Shown here piece by piece: positions 33,531 through 45,218 of a stretch of 64,000 bases of DNA. A program made the translations under genes and the position numbers. The stretch comes from Prorocentrum cordatum (lineage: Eukaryota; Sar; Dinophyceae; Prorocentrales; Prorocentraceae). The notes below the pieces were generated by a model, which saw only the letters and a list, made by a program, of their open reading frames with translations, made no database searches and was not told the origin of the DNA. Where the stretch lies: assembly GCA_963575745.1 (NCBI GenBank), contig CAUYUJ010017826.1, positions 569,052 through 633,051 on the forward strand, written 5' to 3'. Numbering within the stretch: position 1 is the first letter of the stretch; each line of letters begins with the position of its first letter.

Positions 33531-35597
33531 GTTTGGGATTAACCTACAAAACCATGGGTGGCAGCCCTGCGATTGCTTTTGCTTGTTCGGTCGCGCACAT
33601 ACGTCCTATGCCCTCCTTCCTCATCACTGTTACTGTTTTGGCATGCGCCCTCCGTCTCTCCCTCGCGCTCGTCCGACACGCTGGTGGCACGCTCTTACTT
33701 GCAGGTTCCGGGTTCTCCTACAAAGCCCTGGGTCGCAGCCCTACGATTGTGCATTCCTTTCGGAAGATGAGGGGTTATCCACGAAACCCAATGTTAACAT
33801 CAGTGCGCGTACATCCACAGTAAAAAACAAGTTTAAAGGCCAAGTGTACTACCGCCAGATCTCCTCGTTGGTTTTGTTGTTCTATTACTTGCGGATACCG
33901 TTTGGCTTCTTCACGCAATTACGGTAAAACCCGATCGGCCGATTGTAATGGACACCCAAGGTGGTCCCTCCTTTTCCATCTCTTTTAAAGTTAGGGGTCA
34001 GCCACAAACACCCAAACAGCTCTAACCGATTAGACCTCTCAGTGCACGTACATAGTTGAGGAGGAGGATAGCAGCCCTAAGATTGAACAGCATCTCCCAA
34101 GCCCAGTGTACCTCCTCCACAGCTGGACACTAAAGGCTTGTATATTGGCAACATCACGCCACACTACTCCGCAACAGTTCTGCGATGTGCTTGATGTTTT
34201 TTGTTCAAAGCAATCAGTCATGCGGTAGACTCAACGTGAGCAATCTGCACACGTACGATGCCGTACCAACGCCCAACGGCAGACAAAGTTCCTGACCCCA
34301 ACGTCCGGCCTTAAAAGGCCAGCCTGCGACTTCGCTGACTAGTGGGTCCGTGGCAAGCCCGAGAAGAATCGCACAGCAAACTCGAGGTTCCCAGGACCGA
34401 TGCGGTTTGGGTAAACCCACAAAACCTGGGCGGCAACCCTAGATCTGCCATGCTTTAAGGTTCCGTGCTGCACACAGCTCATGTTACTGCGGAGGAGGGG
34501 GGGGGGGTGCACATTGGGCGCGACGGCGGAGGACATACAAGCCTGCATCTTCAGGCTTAGCGGCGCAGCTGCTTACCGCAGCTACAGGCAAGCAGCATTT
34601 TGTCCGATCAGGCAATTACTAGATACACATGTTGTTGTTATCGCGGCCAGCAGCGCAGGCCCATTTAACCCAGCCAGGCCAGCCTGCGCAGGCCGGCCTT
34701 GGCATCACATATTGGCACAGCATTTAACGTAGCCGCAGCACCTGCTCGGCACAAGCATCAGTGTGCACATCCTATCTTCGCGCCCGTAGCAATCTGCACA
34801 CTGTTTCCTGCACGCCGCAGAATGCCGAGATGGTATGTATTATGAAGTTGGGTGGAGGACAGCGTATATCAGCCAGCCTCACTTGGTTACTAACAAGCCT
34901 GTCCACAAGCTATGCCAGGTAACCCGCAGAGATACCATACTGTTCTTGCCCAACATCGGCAAGCCTTGCAGTGCATACCCAGCCTCACTCCCACCTCTTC
35001 ATTACCCTCGCCCCTCACCTCCCTGCTTAGCACTATCCCTTTTTGCCTACCACGTGTTACTCCTGTGGCCAGCCTCTTCCTGCATGCCAGCCAGGGCATT
35101 TACCAATAGCGATAGCAGCCCTATCTATACTTTTAATGCTCAAGCCGCAAAGCCTCGACTGCAGCACGCCCAGTACCATTCTTGGCGGAGGACGGGGGGA
35201 CGCTAGCATTGGAGGCTGCGGAGGATTGGAGGAATATAGTCGGTTAGGGGTCAACCAGAAACCCCAGTCTACGGTTCGGGCTTCTGCATCTCTGCCATTG
35301 CACAATGCGCCTCACTGATTTCCCCTACTCACTTTGTTCCGACACGCTTCTGCTCCTCGCTTCATACCTCCAGACACTGTTAAGCAAGTGGCACTTGTTG
35401 ACTGCTGAATACCAGCAGCCCCATGCATCTACTTTGCCCCTTTGCTTCCGTTGCAATTTCTTCTAATGCGCCACCAGGACAAACAATGAACGATGACGGA
35501 TGGGTGGGCTCATTATACGGAGGTCGGCGGTGGAGCGCACTTACTAACAGTTTGGGGTCAACCAACGCTCTGGGCAGCAACCCTACAACTGTACAGT
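33531..35597 (+). repeat. dispersed ~45-bp repeat, six copies
   Basis: Copies near 33531, 33703, 33991, 34403, 35241 and 35550 share TTGGGGTCAACC, then ACAAA-CC, TGGGTGGCAGCCCT and ACGATTGT-CATTCC, in varying completeness. They lie in the same orientation at irregular spacing of 170-840 bp. The DNA between them has no convincing gene. Confidence 0.6.
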
Positions 35598-36190
35598 CAA
35601 AGTGGCGCTACTACACTCTGTCTTTCTTACCTTTACACTGTTCGCAACATGTACCAATGAAATCTGGCATTCACTACGTGCTTATTCGGTTTACTCGTTT
35701 TGGTCTTCTCCACTAAGGTACAAGCTGCGTTACCTGGCGGGCGTCTACTGTTCTACCTATGCTTTGTCAATGTCCCTCTTTACCGCCTTAGCCGCGGCGC
35801 CCGGCAAGTACCCCTGCGCCGAGCAGTCTGTACGTCTTCTTTTTCATCATCACTAACGCCACAGCCTCTTGCTGAGGTTAATCTAGCGCATAATAATAGT
35901 GATGAGGAGGTGGAGGAGGAGGACTGTCGACTAGTAGGACGAAGAGGAGTGAGGACCAATGCAAACCCAAAGCGCGTCAAAGTGTTGCAATAAACCCTCT
36001 CCCCAGCTCTCTGTTCATGATCTATGCAAGAATTTGTTGCCAATGCTGGAAAGGCCCCGTTGGAAGACAACCGTTTCAACGCCGCGAATCAGTCTTATTA
36101 TTGCGCCCTGGCGATCCTGCATCGTGCCGGGACACCATTCCTGAGACGTCAATACCGCGAATCAAACGTAACTGCTGCGCCCTGGCAATC
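35598..36190. other. unique DNA without a supported gene
   Basis: Moderate GC; a plus-strand frame at 35602-35856 is short and without motif. A GATGAGGAGGTGGAGGAG patch lies near 35905. Confidence 0.4.
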
Positions 36191-36490
36191 CTAGTTCGTG
36201 CAGAAAATACCATTTCAGATACGTCGGGCATGAGAACTGTCTTAAACAATTCTAAACATTTGAAGCGGATGTGCACTGCGCTAAGGCGAGAACCGCATTT
36301 CGATAATGACCCGCCCTTCATCCGGGATGCATTTGCACATGTGTCAAACCAGTGTGCGCAGCGCTAATGCGACAACCCATTTTTGAAAACCACCCGCCCT
36401 CCATCCGTGAAGCTGTTGTAATTTTCCAAACAAAAAACGAATGTGCGCGGCGCCAGAAGGGGAACCACATCCTCATTATCCTGCGACGTA
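36191..36490 (+). repeat. 80-88-bp repeat, left block
   Basis: About three copies of a unit carrying CCCGCCCTCCATCCGTGAAG, TTGCA-A-TTTT, ATGTGCGCGGCGC and GAGAACCGCATTT. The same unit resumes at 39085, so the two satellite arrays between are nested inside or inserted in this repeat. Confidence 0.7.
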
Positions 36491-36632
36491 CCCAACCCTT
36501 TCTACACAAGTGACAATTGCATTCAGGACCACTCAATACCGAAGGACATCTCGGCGCCATGGTATAGTGGTGATCTGCGTAGGACGTACTTCCGCTCAGC
36601 CTCCCAGAAGCCCATGCGCGCCATGTGAGCCA

Positions 36633-38129
36633 AGCGCGCCAGGCGCGCCAGGTGCGCCATGTGCGCCAGGTGCGCCAAGTGCGCCAAGCGCGCAAGGTGC
36701 GCCACGTGCGCCAGGTGCGCCAGGCGCGCCAGGCGCGCCAGGTGCGCCGAATGCGCCATGCGCGCCAGGTGCGCCAGGTGTGCGCCAGGTGTGCGCCAGG
36801 TGTGCGCCAGGCGCGCGGCAGGTGCGCCAGGTGCGCCAGGTGTGCGCCAGGTGCGCCAGGTGCACCAGATGCGCCTGGTACGCCAGGTGCGCCAGGCGCG
36901 CCAGGTGCGCCAGGTGCGCCAGGTGCGCCAGGCGCGCCAGGTGCGCCAGGTACGCCAGGTGCGCCAGGCGCGCCAAATGAGCCAGGTGCGCCAGGCGTGC
37001 GCCAGGTGTGCGCCAGGTGCGCCAGGTGCGCCAGGTGCGCCAGGTGCGCCATGTGCGCCAGGTGCGCCACGTGCGCCAGGTGCGCCAGGCGCGCCAGGTG
37101 CGCCAGGTGCGCCAGATGCGCCAGGCGCGCCAGGTGCGCCAAGTGTGCGCCAGGCGTGCGCCAGGTGTGCGCCCGGTGTGCCAGGTGTGCGCCGGGCGCG
37201 CCAGGTGCGCCAGGTGCGCCAGGTGCGCCAGGCGCGCCAGGCGCGCCAGGTACGCCAGGTGCGCCAGGCGCGCCAAATGAGCCAGGTGCGCCAGGCGTGC
37301 GCCAGGTGTGCGCCAGGTGTGCGCCAGGTGCGCCAGGCGCGCCAGGTGCACCAGATGCGCAAGGTGCGCCAGGTGCGCCAGGTGTGCGCCAGGTGCGCGC
37401 CAGGTGCGCCAGGTGCGACAGTTGCGCCAGGCGCGCCAGTTGCGCCATGCGCGCCAGGTGCGCCAAGTGCGCCAGGTGCGCCAGGTGTGCCAGGTGCGCC
37501 CAGCGCGCCAGGTGCACTAGGTGCGCGCCAGGTGCTCCCAGCGCGCCAGGTGCGCCAGGTGCGCCCAGCGCGTCAGGTGCGCGCCGGGTGCGCGCCAGGT
37601 GCGCGCCAGGCGCGCGCCGGGTGCACCAGTTGCACCAGGTGTGCGCCACGTGTGCGCCAGGTGCGCGCCAGGTGCGCCAGGTGCGCCAGTTGCCCCAGGT
37701 GTGCCAGGTGCGCCAGTTGCGCCAGGCGCGCCAAGTGAGCCAGGTGCGCCATGTGCGCCAGGTGCGACAGGTGCGCCAAGTGCGCCAGGTGCGCCAGGTG
37801 CGACAGGCGCGCCAGGCGCGCCAGGTCTGCGCTAGGTGTGGCAGGTGCGCCAGGTGCGCCAGGCGTGCGCCACGTGCGGCAGGTGCGTCAGGTGCGCCAG
37901 GCGCGCCAGGTGCGCCAGGTGCGCGCCAGGTGCGCGCTAGGTGCGCGCCAGGTGCGCCAGGTGCGCCAGGTGCGCCAGGTGCGACAGGTGCGACAGGTGC
38001 GCCGAGTGCGCCAGGTGCGTCAGGTGCGCGCCAGGTGCGCGCCAGGTGCGCCCAGCGCGTCAGGTGCGCCAGGTGCGCCCAGCGCGCCAGGTGCGCGCCA
38101 GTTGCGCCAGGTGCGCGCCAGGTGCGCCA
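36633..38129 (+). repeat. 9-bp GCGCCAGGT satellite
   Basis: About 1.5 kb of (GCGCCAGGT)n with scattered variants. Nine bases equal three codons, so each frame gives a fixed tripeptide: Gly-Ala-Pro, Val-Arg-Gln and Cys-Ala-Arg on plus; Gly-Ala-Pro, Leu-Ala-His and Trp-Arg-Thr on minus. The collagen-like Gly-Ala-Pro frame is not evidence of a collagen gene. Confidence 0.95.
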
Positions 38130-39040
38130 AGGGGACAGGGAGGCCTAAAAGTGGCCTGCGTAAGACGCCACGAAAGTTGCGACAGTTGCGGGCCTCCCAG
38201 GAACCCACGAAAGTGGCGACAGTTGCGCAGATCGCAGCCCCGCAAGGGACAGGGAGGCCTCAAAGTGATCTGCGTCTGACGCACCTCCGCTCGGCCTCCC
38301 AGGAACCCACGAAAGTGGCGGCAGTTGCGCAGAACGCAGCCCCGCAGGGGACAGGGGGGCCTCAAAGTGATCTGCGTCTGACGCACCTCCGCTGGGCCTC
38401 CCAAGAACCTACGAAAGTGGCGACAGTTGCGCAGATCGCAGCCCCGCAAGGGACAGGGAGGCCTCGGCCTCAAAGTGATCTGCGTATGACGTACCTCCGC
38501 TGGGCCTCCCAGGGGCCCACGAAAGTGGCGACAGTTGCGCAGATCGCAGCCCCGCAGGGGACAGGGATGCCTCAAAGTGATCTGCGTCTGACGTACCTCC
38601 GCTGGGCCTCCCAGGAACCCACGAAAGTGGCGACAGTTGCGCAGATCGCAGCCCCGCAGGGGACAGGGAGGCCTCAAAGTGATCTGCGTCTGACGTACCT
38701 CCGCTGGGCCTCCCAGGAACCCACGAAAGTGGCGACAGTTGCGCAGATCGCAGCCCCGCAAGGGACAGGGAGGCCTCAAAGTGATTTACGTCTGACGCAC
38801 CTCCGCTGGGCCTCCCAGGAACCCACGAAAGTGGCGACAGTTGCGCAGATCGCAGCCCCGCAAGGGACAGGGAGGCCTCAAAGTGATCTGCGTCTGACGT
38901 ACCTCCGCTGGGCCTCCCAGGAACCTATGAAAGTGGCGACAGTTGCGCAGATCGCAGCCCCGCAGGGGACAGCCAGGAGCCCACGAAGAGGGCGACAATT
39001 GCGCAGATCGCAGCCCCGCAGGGCACCGCGAACACAGGAG
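38130..39040 (+). repeat. 102-bp tandem repeat, eight units
   Basis: Units begin CAAAGTGATCTGCGTCTGAC and repeat at 102-bp steps (near 38262, 38364, 38472, 38574, 38676 and onwards), the third extended by 6 bp. 102 bp equals 34 codons, so one plus frame gives a 34-residue repeat containing RPQSDLRLTHLRWASQEPTK. The frame is continuous with the 9-bp array (37751-39148). Translation is possible in principle but there is no codon or context evidence for it. Confidence 0.9.
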
Positions 39041-39084
39041 AGAAGGAGGAGGAGAGGGCGGGAAGTGGATACCACAGTTCTTTT

Positions 39085-39615
39085 TTTCAAAACGAGTACC
39101 CATCCATATAACCCATTTTACATCCGCGAAACTGTTGCAAACATTTGAAGCAAAGTTGCGCAGCGCGAAAACGAGAACCATATCATGAAAAGGAGTCGCC
39201 CTGGATCCGCGAAGCTCGTGCAACTTTCTGACTAAAACAAATGCGCGCGGTGCTGGGGCGAAACCAACATTCCCATTTCGAACACCAACCGACCTCCTTC
39301 CGTGAAGCGATTGCACACTGATGAGACACATGCGCGCGGGACTGGGGCAAAACCCACGTTAAAAACACCCAACTTACATGCGTGAAACTTTTGCGCGCTT
39401 CTAAGGCGAATGTTCGCGGCGGTAACGCGACCGCAACCTTTTATTGAAAAGGGCCGCCCTCCATGCGTGAAGGTCTTGCGAACTTTTGAAACCAATGTGC
39501 GTGGCGCAGGAGGCGAGAACCACATTTGAAAAAAGACCCGCCCTCCAGCCATGAATCGGCTGCAATATCTTGAAAGAGTGCGCGCCGCGCTACAGCGACG
39601 ACCGCATTTCGAAAA
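39085..39615 (+). repeat. 80-88-bp repeat, right block
   Basis: About six copies of the unit seen at 36191-36490, spaced 80-88 bp (for example the word CATGCGTGAA at 39377 and 39462). Confidence 0.75.
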
Positions 39616-39908
39616 CGAATCGGTCGGTCCCTCTCACGGGGGCGGCAGGGCAAGTTATTGACCATGCAACAATGGAAGAAGAGAATGAGGATGAGGCGGG
39701 CGTGAAGGAGGTAGGAGTGAGACGTCAGGAGAGGCAAGGAGAAGTGGACCGTGGAAGAACGGGGAAGAGGAGGGGGAAAGAGAGGGCAGAGGAGTTCGGG
39801 AACCCTGGGGGACGCGAGTCTTCACTGGCGCCAAACGCGCGCGCGGGCAATTGCAATCACGGAGGCTCAGCCCTCGGGCGTCGGCGAAGAATGTGTCTTA
39901 ATTTTGCA

Positions 39909-40769
39909 TCACGTACGGAATGCGAGGGTGACGCGCTGGCACGTGCGATGCAGCGACATGGCGCTGTCGCGGTCAACGGCGCAGGCTGCCTCGGGGCCCA
40001 GGCTCCAGGCCGTGATTGTCGAGCGGGAGAGAGGCGGGCCGGGGAAACAGAGGGGGCTCAGGAGGCGGGGACAGGACAGGTCGTGGAGAAACGCGTCAGC
40101 GTCCTGTGGGCAGCCGAAGACGCGCGCCGTCGGCGACAGCACTCGCAGCCTGGCGGTAGTGGCCCACCCCCCACTGAAGGCCTTGAAGGCGGCCCGACGC
40201 GCGCTCGGGCGGAGCCCCTGGAGGGTCTTGGACAGCGATTTCCACCGCTCGGAAAGCTCCCCTGGAGGGGGCAGCTGAATGCCCCAAGGCGCGAGGCGTT
40301 TCGCAAGCGCGACGGTAAAGGGCGATGCAGAGCTGGCCCCGCGGAGCCCGCCATCGATCGCGCGCTCCACGCAGGCGCGGCGCCGCGGATCAGCGGCTGC
40401 TGCTGCCGCGACCTCGACGCAGCCCGCTTCGTAAGCTGCGCGGATCACGCTTGCAGGGGAGATGCCGCAGCGCTGTCCAGAGCGGAGGCCGGAGTAGCAC
40501 TGCGCTAATGACATGGGATGAGCCCCAAACCGCGGCGACCAATGTCCGCTGCTCCAGCGATGGAAGTTGTGGACAGTGCTTTCACGCAGCGTCGCGAAGA
40601 CGAAGTTAGAAATCCCCCCAGTCGCCGCGGGCCGCGACGGAAGCGGAGCGCCTAGCGGCGGCAGCGGTGACGCCCTGCAGCGGGGCCGGGGCCCAGTCGG
40701 CCATCGCGACCAAATCAACTTTGCATGGGCAGCATGTGAAGCATTCGCAGATTTGCGTGGAACATGCAA
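39909..40769 (-). pseudogene. LINE C-terminal region with Cys/His motif
   Basis: Open for 286 codons. Near the end it carries GWATTARLR followed by VFGCPQDADAFLHDLSC, a C-x(n)-D-x(n)-H-x(n)-C arrangement of the kind found after the RT domain in many LINE proteins, where it may bind RNA or DNA. The first part is low-complexity Ala/Arg/Pro. It lies directly downstream of the RT segment in a different frame, so an indel separates them. Confidence 0.7.
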
Positions 40770-40844
40770 AGCTCGTGGCGAACGATGGACTGATCGATAG
40801 GAAAGATCTGCGCAACGTAGCTACGCACTGAGAAATCAAACGTG

Positions 40845-42002
40845 TTATCTGCGCGAACAGTGCCATCGCTGCCAGACTGAACGAGCTGCAGCAGATTGCC
40901 CCGCTGCCGAGGGGCCCGGGAAGGCCCCGAGGCACTTGGCGCGCCCCGCGATCGAGAACTCACGCCAGGGCGGGGCAAACTCGGAAAGCAGGGAACGGGC
41001 CTGGGCAACGGTGGCAGAGTTGGCGGCGCTCCAGAGCCAGATGGCCACGCATTTGCTGGGTTTCAGAAGGGGCAAGGCGAGCTCCTCAGCGGCGGCGACG
41101 GGCTCGGCGACGTGGACCACCAGCACGAACATGCAACGCAGAAGCCCCAGGTCGTCAGCGACGGCGCCCGCGCGGGCGAGGGGCGGGTCGGGAGCGCCAT
41201 CGGCGTCCTCGACGACTGCGGCGATGTAGCGCGCCAGAGGGCTCATTGCAATCGCCCGCGCTGGTCCGCTGGCAGGGCAGCTCTGGGCAACGGCAGACTC
41301 GATGGCGAAAGGGATGTGGCGGTCGCTGTGGACCTTGACGAAAGGGGAAGGGGCAAAGTACATGGCGTGCAGAAGCTTGGGCGGGCCATCAAGGATGCCG
41401 CAGTGCCTGAGCGACGCGAACAGCCCGCCCCTGCCCCGCGACGGGAAAGAGGCGGCGAAGCCGAAGCTGACGAAGATCTTGAAGTGACTGGCGCGGCCGA
41501 CCAGGAGGCCAGCGCGGCGCGCCTCAACATCGAGGCGAACGACGCGTTTGGTGAAGCCGCGGCCCACGACGTAATCCTGCTGCACTCCGTGGGTCAACTC
41601 TGCGACGTGCTCTTTCGGAAGCGGGTCAGCAGTGGCCTCGATGTCCGCGATCCTCAGCAAGAGAGGGCGCGTGTCCTCAGGGGCCTAGACCACGGCGAGC
41701 TCCCCCGCGCGGTTGTCGCCCTTCGGCAGGAAGGCACAGTCGGACTCTTTAAGGCCCCGTGGGATCGACTGGCTAAAGCAGAGGAAGGAGCGGTCGCTGG
41801 CGAAACGCGCGTTGCACGGCGGGCGGCCAGGGCCAGGGGCCGACTGAGAGGCGCGGGGAAGGAAGGCTTTGATGTGGTGCTTGCTCGGGAATGCCGACGT
41901 CAATCGGGCCGCCGCGAGACGCGCGCGCTGCTCGGAGCACTGCTGCGTCTTATTGCTGACGACCGAAGATGGTGCCCAGTGCGCGCGCGGGACGCGGGCC
42001 AT
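40845..42002 (-). pseudogene. LINE reverse transcriptase
   Basis: One frame, interrupted by TAG 41685-41687. RT landmarks in order: FLPKGDN with TRPLLL just past the stop (motif 1/2 region); FVSFGFAASFPS near 41460, where the motif A aspartate of the usual F-D-F is Gly; AQSCPASG near 41280, equivalent to QGCPLSG (motif B) with changes; AVADDL near 41156, the motif C catalytic Asp pair preserved; and LLKPSKC after it. RT copies LINE RNA into DNA at the nicked target site. Loss of the first catalytic Asp and the stop make this copy inactive. Confidence 0.85.
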
Positions 42003-42439
42003 TGCGCGACTATCTCCGTCTATCTCTGCGCGGCGGTCCTAGGGGCTCTGGTCCTCGATTCCCTGCGGGGCAAAACGGCGCTCCCACGGGATCCGGAAGA
42101 GCGCGCGTTTCTGGGGGCCTCGAGCGAGCCCGTGGAGATGCCCGATGGGGGTGGCCCCGCCGCGCCCCCGAGGGCCACCCGCGGTGCTCTGAGCCAGGGG
42201 GCGCTGGCGAGCCTCGAAGTCGCGGTGCCGGGTGGCCAAGAGGCTGGCGAACAAGGCGGGGTTCTCGATGGAGATGGCGCCGTCGGTGACGGGCGCGAAC
42301 TGCTTGCCGAGGCCGGTGGTGGACTGGATGCGCCTGGCGAGGGTGATGTCCTGGTGCCAGATAGCCCTGGCGATTGAGCGCATGGTGAGCGCGCGGCCGT
42401 CGAGGCAGCCGGAGCGGGCGGCGTCGCCCGAAGGCAGGC

Positions 42440-43300
42440 GAACCCAATCATGGCGAAATGTGCCATCGGCTTTTGCCATGAGGCGCTTGCTTGTGGGACC
42501 GCCAGCGGCTCTGGATGGGTGCGCAGGCGGTGTTTGAGGCGTCGATGGGCTGCTGCAAGTAGCCGGCATTGCGCGGGTCGCGGACTGTCGGGGGCGGGGC
42601 GGCCTGCTCGGCGGGCGGCGCGCGCGGCTCGATGCCAATGGTGAGCATGGCGACGGCGTGGTCGCCGAGGCGCTCGTGCGACAGGGTGGTGGCGTCAGTG
42701 GCGATGTCGAACCGCAGGGTGAGCTCCTGCGCGGCATGGAATGGGGGGCTGACGAAGACGCGGTCGATCGCGGAGGCCGCGTAGTCAGACTGGTGGAACC
42801 TGGTCGGAAGGTCCAACGCGACCTCGAGCATGGGCTCGAAGAGCGACTTCCAGAAGGGCAGCTGCTGGCAGTTGTTATTGTCGAGCGAGAGGCGGACGCG
42901 CTGAGCCCTCGGCTGGAATGAGCTGCGCCGGAGTCGCCCATGGCCAAGAACTCGCGACGCCGGCAGTCCTGCCCCGCCCGCTCGCGATGCGTATGCCATG
43001 CAGCGCGGGTCCTGTCGCAATCTCGCGCTGACAATTCGCGGTTGTGGGCGTTCATCAGGGCCAGGGCGTCGCGGGGGGCGGCGCCGGCGACGTCGCGCAG
43101 CCGGACGCGCCCGGGCACGAGGGCAATGCGCGCGATGATCGGGGGCCGGTCCTGCTGGAGCCGCTCGAGCGGCATCGGCGTGAGCGGAGGGGCCAAGGCG
43201 GCGGCGCCACCGATGGCGTCGGACGAGGTGCGCCGGTCGGATGCGAACTCGGAGAAGAGCATGCGCGGGCGAAGCTACGCGTCCACCCGCGCGCGGAGCA
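42440..43300 (-). pseudogene. LINE endonuclease (APE/EEP-type)
   Basis: Endonuclease/exonuclease/phosphatase-type landmarks appear in two frames: ALMNAHNRELS (the N-x-H-N region); FLAMGD near 42945, equivalent to the GDFN motif but with the Asn lost; AIDRVFVSPP near 42770, the conserved I-D-x-x-F/W motif; and LGDHAVA near 42660, equivalent to the terminal SDH motif. The enzyme nicks target DNA to prime reverse transcription. A frame change between FLAMGD and AIDRVF indicates decay. Confidence 0.8.
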
Positions 43301-43529
43301 GCGTTTCAGATCCACGGGCCTTCCGGTGGAAAATGATACACTGCCGTCGAAGAAACTTGGTGGGGGAGGCCCCCTCGCGCCCGCGGCGCGAGCGCTCGCG
43401 GCACATCGGCGCCTAGGCGCCCGAGCTCAGGAAGGCGGCGAGCGACGAGCCTCCGGGCGCCAGCGACGGCGCCCAAGGGCGGGTAGGAACGCCACCTGGC
43501 GGACTCGGTGTCCGAGAAAGAGGGCGAGG

Positions 43530-44360
43530 AAGGAGGGGGGAACGGCCGCGCGGTCGATGCTGTGAAACTGCTGGACCTCGAGGGCCTCCCCGTTCCACTC
43601 CAGGAGGGCGGGGCCAGCCTGGCCGCGGATGGCGAGGCGGTTGCTGGCACGGCGGCGCCGTGGATCTCGCCGTTGTTGCGGATGGCTCGCCGCTGCAGGT
43701 TGGGGCGTTGGCGCTGGAGTCACGATAGCTTCTCGCGCTGGGTCTCAGCGCGGATTTGCCCCGGCGACTTGTCGCCATTGACGTAGATGTCAACGCGCTG
43801 CCCGGCGGCGTCGGCGGCCGCGAAGCGCCCCCATTTCCCTGCGGCGCCTCGTAGTGCACGCTGCAGAGCGAGCGCAGGGGCACAACGACTTCGCGAGCGC
43901 TTTTGGCTTGAAGCAGGGAGTGGCGGGAAGGCTCGCGGCCGTGAGCTTCAATGTGGTCAGGCTGAGGGACAGCGCCTCCGATCCACTCCTGCAGGTCAGT
44001 GAGGAGGGTGTCGGGTGAGATGAGGCGCTGGTAGCCAAACGTGAAGACCGCGGGGTCGGGGGCGCGGTCCCATTCGGCGAGGCGCGCGAGGTCCGCGATC
44101 GGGATCTGGGCCTCGGCGAAGGCGAGGGCGCGGGTGTCGCGCGCCTGGTCGATCTGCTGCCACCTGCGCTTCTGCTCTGCAGACTGTCGGTCCTGGGCGC
44201 GGCGGGCGCCGTGCAGGTTGTCCGCGCGGCGCTCGGTCTGGAGGACTTGCTATTGGAGAGGGGAGCGAGTGGTTTCGCGGGACTGCGGGAGGAGGCGGTC
44301 GGCCTGAGCGCGGGGCGCGTCGGGCGGCGATGGTAGTCTGCTCCTGCACGGGGCCCTGGA
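43530..44360 (-). pseudogene. LINE ORF1-like region (coiled coil, RNA-binding-like)
   Basis: A charged helical stretch (RRAQDRQSAEQKRRWQQIDQ) follows TAG 44250-44252 and leads into ordered sequence (FTFGYQRLISPDTLLTDLQE), then after a frame change near 43833 into VDIYVNGDKSPGQIRAETQR, ending at TGA 43720-43722. A coiled coil followed by an RRM-like fold is the usual build of LINE ORF1 proteins, which coat the RNA; the RRM assignment is inference from order and residue pattern. Upstream to 45175 the sequence is Pro/Ser/Ala-rich. Confidence 0.55.
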
Positions 44361-45196
44361 GAGCGGTGCCCATGTCTCCCCCGGGGTTATATGGACGAGC
44401 TGCTGGATCGGAGCCACCTGTAGGTTGCACTTTCGACGCGGGGAGAATGCACGACAGAAGGGGGGGGGTATGCTCATGCGATGGGAAGGTGGGGAGCTTA
44501 TCCAGGTCGGCGGCTAGTCTCCATAGGTCCTGTCCTTTTGAAAGCGTCGCGGCGGGGACCGTCGCCCGACGGGCCAAAAGAGGCGGGGCGATCGGCAGAG
44601 CGTGCCGTGCGAGAGGATCGGGGCGCCACGCGGCCCGATGGGCGGCAAGCAGGGGCAACGTCGTAACGCTGCTGAGCAGAACGGGTCCCACGGGCAGCTT
44701 CGGCACAGGGGCGGTCTTCTTGGCGATGGGCACGGTCGCGATGTCCAGCATGATCGCGATGCCCAGCTTTCTGGCGGCCGCGGCGTGAGGCTTGCGATGA
44801 CGGGAGGCTGCGGGGTGCGGAGCTCTCATTGCCGCTGGAGCTGCTGCTGGCCATGTTCGCGAGCTGGTCTCGGTGGGCGATATGAAGCTGATGTCCGCGA
44901 TGGGCTGCTGAGTGCCAGCGGCCAGGGGCGTAGCGCTGCCAACACGCGACGGGAACGGCACGGAGGTGAACGCGGCAGGGCTCAGCGAGGCTATGTGGAA
45001 GCTCGGAACGGGGCTCGACGAGGCGACGTGGATGATCGGAGCGGCGGTCGACGAGACACTGACAATTATGGAATGCGGCCTGCCAAGCCAGGAAGGAAAG
45101 CAGGAATGGACGGCAATTCGTCCCTCTTTGCGAATCGGCGAGGACTGGCCGCGGACTAGCAGTATCCATTCCCATGGGAGGAACCGAGAAAGAAAT

Positions 45197-45218
45197 CTTG
45201 AGCCAAAATGGCTACTGT
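45197..45218 (-). other. spliced-leader-like sequence (SL relict 1)
   Basis: Read on the minus strand, 21 of 22 nt match the dinoflagellate SL: GTAGCCATTTTGGCTCAAG is exact and only the third base differs (A for C). It points into the LINE and an ATG lies about 22 nt downstream at 45175. The SL is normally added to mRNA by trans-splicing, so its presence in genomic DNA at the head of an element indicates that a trans-spliced RNA was reverse transcribed and inserted. No GT donor follows, so this is not an SL RNA gene. Confidence 0.85.

Larger units (their letters stand above)
39880..45218 (-). mobile_element. decayed LINE (non-LTR retrotransposon) with spliced leader at its 5' end
   Basis: Read on the minus strand from 45218 downwards: SL-like sequence, an ORF1-like region with coiled coil, an APE-type endonuclease, a reverse transcriptase and a C-terminal Cys/His motif, in the order of APE-type LINEs. 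Several stops (TAG 44250-44252, TGA 43720-43722, TAG 41685-41687) and frame changes show the copy is inactive. The 3' boundary is uncertain; the coding similarity stops near 39909 and a pyrimidine tract (minus strand) lies at 39660-39800. Another polypyrimidine tract flanks the 5' side. GC content is high, unlike the A/C-rich island. Confidence 0.85.

Noticed and set aside
36625-38148. Collagen-like Gly-Ala-Pro protein of about 500 residues
   Set aside because: The frame is a direct product of the 9-bp GCGCCAGGT satellite; all other frames are also open and give equally regular tripeptides.
39570-42377. Long plus-strand frames (312 and 493 codons) through the LINE
   Set aside because: They are antisense to the RT and endonuclease motifs, which lie on the minus strand; the GC-rich antisense is open by composition.
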